A stretch of DNA of 64,000 bases from contig NZ_NVXQ01000022.1 of the NCBI RefSeq assembly GCF_002733955.1, positions 1 to 64,000 on the forward strand, written 5' to 3'. The notes beneath the pieces were generated by a model, which ran no database searches, was not told the origin of the DNA, and saw only the letters and a list, made by a program, of their open reading frames with translations. Made by a program: the position numbers and the translations under genes. Shown here piece by piece: positions 57,664 to 64,000 of this stretch; the first letter of the stretch is position 1, and each line of letters begins with the position of its first letter. The stretch comes from Hoeflea sp. GTDB taxonomy: Bacteria > Pseudomonadota > Alphaproteobacteria > Rhizobiales > Rhizobiaceae.

Positions 57664-58710
57664 TCACGGTGCGGTTCCCGTCAGCTTGAGCACGAAGGCA
57701 ACGATCACCAGCATCACCAGCGACAAGGGCAGGAACACCTTCCAGCCCAGCCGCATCAGCTGATCGTAGCGATAGCGCGGCACGAAAGCCTTCACGATCG
57801 AGAACATGAAGAACATCATGCAGACCTTGAGCACGAACCAGATGATGCCCGGGACCCAGTTGAGGAACCACACATCCAGCGGCGGCAGCCAGCCGCCCAG
57901 GAACAGGATGGTCGACAGCGCGCACATCAGCACGATGGCTGCATACTCGCCGAGCATGAACATCATGTAAGGCGTCGAGCCGTACTCCACCATGAAGCCC
58001 GCGACCAGTTCGGATTCAGCTTCCGGCAGGTCGAAAGGCGGACGGTTGGTCTCGGCCAGCGCCGAGATGAAGAAGATGATGAACAGCGGGAACAGCGCCA
58101 GCCAATGCCAGTCGAGCATCGAATTTGGCAGGCCGATCCGCGTGCCGATGCCGTTTGACTGGGCCAGAACGATGTCGGTCAGGTTGAGCGAGCCGACGCA
58201 AAGCAGCACCGCAACGATCACGAAACCCATGGAGACTTCGTAGGACACCATCTGCGCGGCGGAGCGAAGCGCACCCAGGAACGGGTATTTAGAGTTCGAC
58301 GCCCAGCCGCCCATGATCACGCCGTAGACTTCCAGCGAGGAGATCGCGAACACGAACAGGATGCCGACATTGATGTCTGCGATCACCCAGCCGGCGTTGA
58401 ACGGGATCACCGCCCAGGTCGCCAGCGCCAGGGTCACGGCCACCAGCGGTGCCAGCAGGAACACGCCCTTGTTGGCGCCCGACGGGATCACCGGCTCTTT
58501 CAGCACAAATTTCAACAGGTCGGCAAAGGACTGGAACAGGCCCCACGGTCCGACCACGTTCGGGCCGCGGCGAAGCTGCACCGCAGCCCAGACCTTGCGG
58601 TCGGCATAAAGCACATAGGCGATGAACAAGAGCAGTGTCACCAGCACCAGCAGCGACTGCCCGATCATGATGGCCGCGGGCCAGACATAAGTTGAGATGA
58701 AACCGTCCAT
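57664..58710 (-). CDS. nuoH: NADH dehydrogenase subunit H
   Basis: A 348-residue membrane subunit with eight or nine helices, forming much of the quinone chamber. Conserved loop [21 protein letters not shown] and the E-rich loop [20 protein letters not shown] are present. Start 58710 ([11 protein letters not shown]) is 14 bp after nuoG; a longer frame upstream overlaps nuoG. Confidence 0.97.
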   Translation of the reverse strand: MDGFISTYVWPAAIMIGQSLLVLVTLLLFIAYVLYADRKVWAAVQLRRGPNVVGPWGLFQSFADLLKFVLKEPVIPSGANKGVFLLAPLVAVTLALATWAVIPFNAGWVIADINVGILFVFAISSLEVYGVIMGGWASNSKYPFLGALRSAAQMVSYEVSMGFVIVAVLLCVGSLNLTDIVLAQSNGIGTRIGLPNSMLDWHWLALFPLFIIFFISALAETNRPPFDLPEAESELVAGFMVEYGSTPYMMFMLGEYAAIVLMCALSTILFLGGWLPPLDVWFLNWVPGIIWFVLKVCMMFFMFSIVKAFVPRYRYDQLMRLGWKVFLPLSLVMLVIVAFVLKLTGTAP

Positions 58711-58724
58711 GATGTTTCCCGCCC

Positions 58725-60806
58725 CTATTCCGCCGCCACTGCCTTGGCAGTCTTTGCCAAGGCCGAGCATTCAGCCATTACCGCCGAAGCGCGTGCGATC
58801 GGATTGGTCAAATAGAAGTCTTTGACCTGAGACGCAAACGCCGATTTGTTCATCCGGCCCGGTTTCTTCGCAATTGCGGCAATTGCGCTGCTGTCGCCGG
58901 TGGAAATCATGTCGATTTCCGCAAAATGCGGATATTCGGCATAGAGCGCCGCACGCAGACCAGCCAGCGAATCATAAGGCAGACGCTTGCCCAGTACGTC
59001 CGACAGCGCCCGCAGGATGGCCCAGTCTTCCTTGGCCTCGCCCGGCGCAAACGCAGCCCGGTTTCCCAGCTGCACCCGGCCTTCGGTATTCACATAGGTG
59101 CCCGACTTTTCGGTATAGGCCGCAGCCGGCAGGATCACGTCGGCATGATGGGCGCCATTGTCGCCGTGGGTGCCGATGTAGACTGTGAAACCGGCGGTCT
59201 TCTTGGTGAAGTCCAGCTCGTCAGCACCGAGCAGGAACAGCACGTCGGTCCCCGTCAGCATCTTGGCCGCATCGAGCCCGCCTTCGCCCGGCACCAGGCC
59301 GAGATCGAGCCCGCCGACGCGCGCAGCCGCCGTGTGCAGCACGGCAAACCCGTTCCAGTCGCCCTTCACCGCGCCGACCGCATCGGCAAGCTTGGCCGCA
59401 TTGGCCAGAACGCCGGCACCATCGCTGCGGGTCAACGCACCCTGGCCGACGATGATCATCGGCTTCTTGGCGCGCTTGAGCTTGGACAGGAACTTGCTGT
59501 TGCCGTCGACCAGGTCCTTCAGCGTTTCCGGGCCGGCACCGAGATATTCATGATCGTAGCGCAGGTCCGCCTGCTCGCCGATCAGTGCGATCGGCAGATC
59601 ATCCATCCGCCAGCGCTTGCGAATGCGCGCGTTCAGAATTGCAGCCTCGCGGCGCGGATTGGATCCAATGATCAGGATCGCGTCCGCGTCCTCGATGCCG
59701 TCGATGGTCGGGTTGAAGATGTAGCTCGCCCGGCCGAGTGACGGATCAAGGGCTGCGCCATCCTGACGGCAATCAATGTTCGCCGAACCCAGCGAAGACA
59801 TCAGCGATTTCAGCGCGTACATCTCTTCGACGGTCGCAAGGTCGCCGGCAATCGCTCCGATCTTCTCCGGCGCTGCCGCTGATACCGCGGTAGCAATCGC
59901 GCCGAAGGCTTCGCCCCAGGAGGCAGCTTCCAGCCGGCAGTTGCGCCGTACATAAGGCCGGTCGAGACGCTGCGTGCGCAACCCGTCCCAGATGAAGCGG
60001 GTCTTGTCGGAGATCCACTCTTCGTTGATCGCCTCGTTGACGCGCGGCATCACCCGCATGACTTCGCGGCCGCGGGTATCGACCCGGATCGCCGAGCCGA
60101 CAGCATCCATCACGTCGACCGATTCGGTCTTGTTGAGCTCCCACGGACGCGCCTGGAAGGCGTAGGGCCGCGAGGTCAGCGCACCGACCGGGCACAGGTC
60201 GATGACATTGCCCTGCAACTCCGAGCTCATGGCATGCTCGAGATAGGTGGTGATCTCGGCATCCTCGCCGCGGCCGATCAGGCCAAGCTCCGAGATACCC
60301 GCCACTTCGGTGGTGAAACGAACGCAGCGCGTGCAGTGAATGCAGCGGTTCATGATCGTCTTGACCAGCGGTCCGATATATTTGTCTTCGACGGCGCGCT
60401 TGTTCTCTTCATAGCGCGAATTGTCCATGCCGAAGGCCATGGCCTGGTCCTGCAGGTCGCATTCGCCGCCCTGGTCGCAGATCGGGCAGTCCAGAGGATG
60501 GTTGATGAGCAGGAACTCCATCACCCCTTCGCGCGCCTTCTTGACCATTGGCGTGTTTGTATAGACTTCCGGCGTTTCCCCGTTCGGACCGGGCCGCAGG
60601 TCGCGCACGCCCATGGCGCAGGATGCCGCAGGCTTCGGCGGGCCGCCCTTCACCTCGACCAGACACATCCGGCAGTTACCGGCGATCGAGAGCCGTTCGT
60701 GGAAACAGAACCGTGGCACTTCCGCGCCGGCCTCCTCACACGCCTGCAACAGCGTGTAGTGATCCGGCACTTCGATCTCGTTTCCATCAACCTTGATCTT
60801 GGCCAT
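58725..60806 (-). CDS. nuoG: NADH dehydrogenase subunit G
   Basis: A 693-residue peripheral-arm subunit. N-terminal [2Fe-2S] ferredoxin domain ([17 protein letters not shown]), His/Cys [4Fe-4S] region ([12 protein letters not shown]), a [4Fe-4S] motif CIHCTRC, then a molybdopterin-oxidoreductase fold without cofactor. It passes electrons from NuoF/NuoE to the quinone end. 107 bp after the HHH protein gene. Confidence 0.97.
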   Translation of the reverse strand: MAKIKVDGNEIEVPDHYTLLQACEEAGAEVPRFCFHERLSIAGNCRMCLVEVKGGPPKPAASCAMGVRDLRPGPNGETPEVYTNTPMVKKAREGVMEFLLINHPLDCPICDQGGECDLQDQAMAFGMDNSRYEENKRAVEDKYIGPLVKTIMNRCIHCTRCVRFTTEVAGISELGLIGRGEDAEITTYLEHAMSSELQGNVIDLCPVGALTSRPYAFQARPWELNKTESVDVMDAVGSAIRVDTRGREVMRVMPRVNEAINEEWISDKTRFIWDGLRTQRLDRPYVRRNCRLEAASWGEAFGAIATAVSAAAPEKIGAIAGDLATVEEMYALKSLMSSLGSANIDCRQDGAALDPSLGRASYIFNPTIDGIEDADAILIIGSNPRREAAILNARIRKRWRMDDLPIALIGEQADLRYDHEYLGAGPETLKDLVDGNSKFLSKLKRAKKPMIIVGQGALTRSDGAGVLANAAKLADAVGAVKGDWNGFAVLHTAAARVGGLDLGLVPGEGGLDAAKMLTGTDVLFLLGADELDFTKKTAGFTVYIGTHGDNGAHHADVILPAAAYTEKSGTYVNTEGRVQLGNRAAFAPGEAKEDWAILRALSDVLGKRLPYDSLAGLRAALYAEYPHFAEIDMISTGDSSAIAAIAKKPGRMNKSAFASQVKDFYLTNPIARASAVMAECSALAKTAKAVAAE

Positions 60807-60913
60807 GCAAGCAGTCCTACCTTTGTGAACGGCCGATACGACCGCCTACCATCCCTCACCGGGACCTGATTGTGTTTCGCCGGGCGGCGGTGAAACCGCC
60901 CGGCTTGGTATTC

Positions 60914-61744
60914 CTAGTCGGCGGTTGCCCCGCCCTTGGCAAGCGCGTCGGCCTGCGAAATCCAGCCGTCTCGCTCGACCCTGCCGCCAAACTGCAAATA
61001 ATCGTCGACCCACGCAGCTTCTTCCGGCTTCCAGTCAGCAATCTGGGAGAACGTCCAGACACCGAGACTGTTGAGCACCTGCTCGAGCTTCGGCCCGACA
61101 CCCGAAATCAGCTTGAGATCATCCGGAGTATCGGGTTTTTCCATTTCCATCGGACGCCGGAAGTCTTCGGGCGCCAATGCCGGTTTGGCAATCTCAGCCG
61201 GCGCTTTGGCAACCGTAGCCGTCTCGGTGCTTGCCGCTGCCGCCACATCCGCGTCCGTCTTCAGCTTCTCTACGGCAGCCTCGGTTGCCTTCTTGGCTTT
61301 CGGTGCACTGGCCTTTGCCTTGGCAGGCGAGGCTTTCGCTTTGGCCGAAGCAGGCTTCGCCTTGGTTTTCGCCGCCGCAGGCTTCAATTTGAGAATGTCT
61401 GCAGACCGTTCCGGGGCTGCAGGCTTCTCATCTTCAACCGCAGCCTCCGGCTCTTCAGGCGCCAGGTCCTCGGCCAAGGTCGGCATCATCCAGCTCAAGT
61501 CGGGATGCTGGCCCAGCAACGAAGACTGGCTCTGCATGGCGCCCTGCATCGCACCCATCATCAGACCGGCCATCTGCCCGGCCATGCCGAAACCGACCGC
61601 GGTGGCCGCAGCCGCCGCACCCAACGGATAAACCATCAACGGGGAGACTTCCAAGCCTTCCGTTCTGGTCCAATCTGCCATGGCGTTCATCGGTTTCATC
61701 ATCTCGTTCATGTTCATCTCGGTGGGAAAAGAAAACATCGACAT
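60914..61744 (-). CDS. nuo-operon helix-hairpin-helix protein with histone-like linker
   Basis: A 276-residue protein encoded between nuoF and nuoG. N-terminal part: methionine-rich and glycine/alanine-rich with a hydrophobic stretch (VYPLGAAAAATAVGFGMAG, about residues 39-57). Middle: alanine/lysine-rich repeats (AKAKPASAKAKASPAKAKAS) like histone H1. C-terminal part (about 207-275): a DNA-binding style HHH domain, LKLISGVGPKLEQVLNSLGV then WTFSQIADW, of the flap-endonuclease-like type. The same domain ends NuoE of this operon. The position is typical of rhizobia, but no complex I function is established. AAGGAG precedes ATG 61744. Confidence 0.85.
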   Translation of the reverse strand: MSMFSFPTEMNMNEMMKPMNAMADWTRTEGLEVSPLMVYPLGAAAAATAVGFGMAGQMAGLMMGAMQGAMQSQSSLLGQHPDLSWMMPTLAEDLAPEEPEAAVEDEKPAAPERSADILKLKPAAAKTKAKPASAKAKASPAKAKASAPKAKKATEAAVEKLKTDADVAAAASTETATVAKAPAEIAKPALAPEDFRRPMEMEKPDTPDDLKLISGVGPKLEQVLNSLGVWTFSQIADWKPEEAAWVDDYLQFGGRVERDGWISQADALAKGGATAD

Positions 61745-61821
61745 CAGTTTCTCCTTAGTCGTCTGTTGGTTCTTGTCCCTTGTGACGTTTCCTGTCTGCC
61801 GGACCCGATGTTACGGGTCTC

Positions 61822-63132
61822 TTATTCTGCCGCTTCCAGCCGCACATTGCGGCTTTGAACGGCATTGCGTGTGTACTGATCGATCCGCGCTTCCATCTCG
61901 GGACGGAAATGCCGGATCAGGCCCTGGATCGGCCAGGCCGCGGCATCGCCAAGCGCGCAGATGGTGTGGCCTTCGATCTGCTTGGTGACATCAAACAGCA
62001 TGTCGATCTCGCGCTTCTGCGCATTGCCTTTGACCATGCGTTCCATGACCCGCATCATCCAGCCGGTGCCCTCACGGCACGGTGTGCACTGGCCGCAGCT
62101 TTCGTGCTTGTAGAAGGCCGACAGCCGCCAGATCGCCTTGACGATATCGGTCGACTTGTCCATCACGATCACGGCCGCCGTGCCGAGACCCGACTTGAGA
62201 TCGCGCAGACTGTCGAAATCCATTGGCGTGTCGATCATGTCCGCACCCGGCACGCAAGGCACCGAGGATCCGCCTGGGATCACGGCAAGCAGGTTGTCCC
62301 AGCCGCCGCGGATACCACCGCAATGGGTGTCGATCAACTCGCGGAACGGCACCGACATCGCTTCTTCGACCGTGCAGGGCGTGTTGACGTGACCGGAGAC
62401 ACAAAACAGCTTGGTGCCGGTGTTGTTTGGCCGGCCAATACCGGCAAACCAGGCGCCGCCACGGCGCAGGATGGTCGGCGCAACCGCGACCGACTCAACG
62501 TTGTTGACCGTCGTCGGGCAGCCATAAAGGCCCATGTTGGCCGGGAATGGCGGCTTCAGCCGCGGCTGGCCCTTCTTGCCTTCGAGGCTCTCGAGAAGTG
62601 CTGTTTCCTCGCCGCAGATATAGGCGCCGGCACCGTGGTGGACATAGATGTCCATGTCGTAGCCAAGCTTGTTGTTCTTGCCGATCAGACCGGCATCGTA
62701 GCACTCGTCGATCGCCGCCTGCAGCGCCTCGCGTTCGCGCATGTATTCGCCGCGGACATAGATGTAGGTTGCGTGCGCGCCCATCGCGAAACCGGCAATC
62801 ACGCAGCCCTCGATCAGCGTATGCGGATCGTTGCGCATGATGTCGCGGTCCTTGCAGGTGCCCGGCTCGGATTCGTCGGCATTGATGACGAGGTAATGCG
62901 GACGGCCGTCGCTTTCCTTCGGCATGAACGACCACTTCAGACCGGTCGGGAACCCTGCCCCGCCGCGGCCGCGCAGGCCCGAAGCCTTCATCTCGTCGAT
63001 GATCCAGTCGCGTCCCTTTTCCAGGATCTGCTTGGTTCCATCCCAGTGTCCACGCGCCATCGCACCCTTGAGCGACTTGTCGTAAACGCCGTAGATATTG
63101 GTGAAAATCCGGTCTTTGTCAGCTAACATCAT
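61822..63132 (-). CDS. nuoF: NADH dehydrogenase subunit F
   Basis: A 436-residue flavoprotein subunit that oxidises NADH. FMN/NADH-binding [18 protein letters not shown] (residues about 54-71), [19 protein letters not shown], and the N3 [4Fe-4S] motif [15 protein letters not shown] (about 351-365). Two adjacent ATGs (63132 and 63129) are possible starts; the second has the better spacing from GAGG. 6 bp after nuoE. Confidence 0.97.
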   Translation of the reverse strand: MMLADKDRIFTNIYGVYDKSLKGAMARGHWDGTKQILEKGRDWIIDEMKASGLRGRGGAGFPTGLKWSFMPKESDGRPHYLVINADESEPGTCKDRDIMRNDPHTLIEGCVIAGFAMGAHATYIYVRGEYMREREALQAAIDECYDAGLIGKNNKLGYDMDIYVHHGAGAYICGEETALLESLEGKKGQPRLKPPFPANMGLYGCPTTVNNVESVAVAPTILRRGGAWFAGIGRPNNTGTKLFCVSGHVNTPCTVEEAMSVPFRELIDTHCGGIRGGWDNLLAVIPGGSSVPCVPGADMIDTPMDFDSLRDLKSGLGTAAVIVMDKSTDIVKAIWRLSAFYKHESCGQCTPCREGTGWMMRVMERMVKGNAQKREIDMLFDVTKQIEGHTICALGDAAAWPIQGLIRHFRPEMEARIDQYTRNAVQSRNVRLEAAE

Positions 63133-63138
63133 TCACCT

Positions 63139-64000
63139 CTATCGCGGCTTCTTGCCGAAGACTTTGATGTACTCGGCCTCGCCGCCCTTGGCCAGCGCCT
63201 TGGCCTGATTGAGCCAGTCTTCACGCTCAATGCGTCCCTTGAATCTCAGATACCCGTCGACCCATTCCCGCTCAGCCTTCCCCCAGGATGCGATTTGCGC
63301 GAATGTGTAGATCCCCAGCGAATGCAGGATGCCCTCGATCTTAGGCCCGACGCCGGAAATCATCTTCAGATTGTCCGGCTCGGCCGGCCGTTCGATTCCG
63401 GCAGGACGGTTCTTGTCTTCCAACGCCGGGGTTTCGGCTGCCTTGGCCGATCTGCCTTTGGCGGTCGCAGCGACCGACATCGTGGCATTGCCTTCGGTGA
63501 CCGGTTCGGCCGCGGGCTTTGCCGGCGTGACGGATTTGGCAGTCGACGCCAGCGAAGCGGTCGTGTTGGCCGATTTCGACGCTGCGCCAGCTGCCTTGCG
63601 CGGCGCAGCAGGCTTGCGGTTCCTGATCGGATTGCTGTCATCCGCAACGTCGGGATCCACCGTCGCCGAGGTTTTGCGGGCGCGGCTCATTTTCGGCGCT
63701 TCGGTTGCAGTATCTGCAGTCTTGGCGTCGGCCTTCACATTGGCCTCGGCCGCGGCGGGAGACTTGGTCGCGGTTTCAGTCGCCGGCGATTTGGGCCGCG
63801 CAGCCTTGGTTGCCGAAGGCGACTTGCCCGCAGCATCCGAAGCCTTGGTTCCGTGCTTTTTCGCCGGCTTGATTTCCTCGGTGAGGCTGGTGAGCCCGCT
63901 TTCCGGCGCGGAGAGAATTCGGTTGACCTGCGGACCCGGCGTCACGTCTTCCGGACGTCCGGCTTCAAACCGGTCGATGATATAGGCCAGCCGTTCAGGC
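63139..64000 (-). CDS. nuoE: NADH dehydrogenase subunit E, 3' part, with HHH extension
   Basis: Partial: the frame is open to the right edge. The visible start, LAYIIDRFEAGRPEDVTPGP, followed by QVNRI and SAPESGLTSL, is the end of a typical NuoE [2Fe-2S] domain; the cluster cysteines lie beyond the window. Then comes a linker of about 150 residues rich in Ala, Lys, Pro, Ser and Thr, and a C-terminal HHH domain (LKMISGVGPKIEGILHSLGI, YTFAQIASW) like that of the protein between nuoF and nuoG. Such C-terminally extended NuoE proteins occur in rhizobia; the role of the extension is unknown. A GTG at 63945 would make only the tail, and I do not take it as a start. Confidence 0.9.
   Translation of the reverse strand, partial: PERLAYIIDRFEAGRPEDVTPGPQVNRILSAPESGLTSLTEEIKPAKKHGTKASDAAGKSPSATKAARPKSPATETATKSPAAAEANVKADAKTADTATEAPKMSRARKTSATVDPDVADDSNPIRNRKPAAPRKAAGAASKSANTTASLASTAKSVTPAKPAAEPVTEGNATMSVAATAKGRSAKAAETPALEDKNRPAGIERPAEPDNLKMISGVGPKIEGILHSLGIYTFAQIASWGKAEREWVDGYLRFKGRIEREDWLNQAKALAKGGEAEYIKVFGKKPR

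Noticed and set aside
63139..63945. Independent gene starting at GTG 63945
   Set aside because: The frame continues upstream to the window edge with a NuoE-like sequence, so this is the C-terminal part of NuoE.

Overview
The window looks like chromosomal DNA of a GC-rich alphaproteobacterium of the order Hyphomicrobiales (Rhizobiales), perhaps a Hoeflea- or Rhizobium-like genus. The grounds are the suf cluster with two cysteine desulfurases and an Irr-type (ICE) box, the short alphaproteobacterial type of ProS, a class II (B12-dependent) ribonucleotide reductase behind an NrdR box, and a nuo operon with an extra helix-hairpin-helix protein between nuoF and nuoG. The genus is inference only.

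Positions 1-5571 are an AT-richer accessory segment that ends exactly at the 3' end of a tRNA-Leu(UAA) gene, the usual integration point of genomic islands; no integrase is in view. It holds a YARHG-domain protein with a small helix-turn-helix regulator, a secreted SH3-domain gene broken by one extra G, an RTX-like secreted protein, a HEPN-type protein, and two diverged copies of a 171-bp coding segment about 4.1 kb apart. The island probably continues beyond the left edge.

5572-16772 is core housekeeping: wrbA, a CinA/MoaB-type protein, a tandem universal stress protein, xanthine phosphoribosyltransferase, a six-TM chemoreceptor coupled to a small membrane protein, a Nudix hydrolase and nrdJ. 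16891-18535 is a tandem triplication of a 540-bp cassette, each unit carrying two palindromes and one GIY-YIG endonuclease gene; one copy has a nonsense mutation and one an internal deletion.

18592-34647 carries a DUF6481 protein, a metallophosphatase, a secreted glycerophosphodiesterase, a PhnA-like protein, a cation/proton antiporter, an msrB-msrA-selO redox cluster, tamA-tamB for outer-membrane protein assembly, and a dimethylglycine/sarcosine dehydrogenase-like flavoprotein. 34975-42259 is the Fe-S assembly cluster, transcribed leftward in the order cysteine desulfurase, sufB, a small ORF with an amber stop, sufC, sufD, sufS, sufT, sufA.

42505-47005 has an alpha/beta hydrolase and the proS-lolC-lolD operon (lipoprotein release). 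A probable small RNA lies at about 47235-47388 on the plus strand, facing the end of a long minus-strand run: nuoE (cut by the right edge)-nuoF-HHH protein-nuoG-H-I-J-K-L-M-N-birA-rnj-mce-DUF1467-small protein. Complex I, biotin attachment, RNA turnover and methylmalonyl-CoA metabolism therefore sit in one directional block. The RTX protein, GIY-YIG array, Fe-S cluster controls and twin HHH domains of the nuo operon are the most unusual items.
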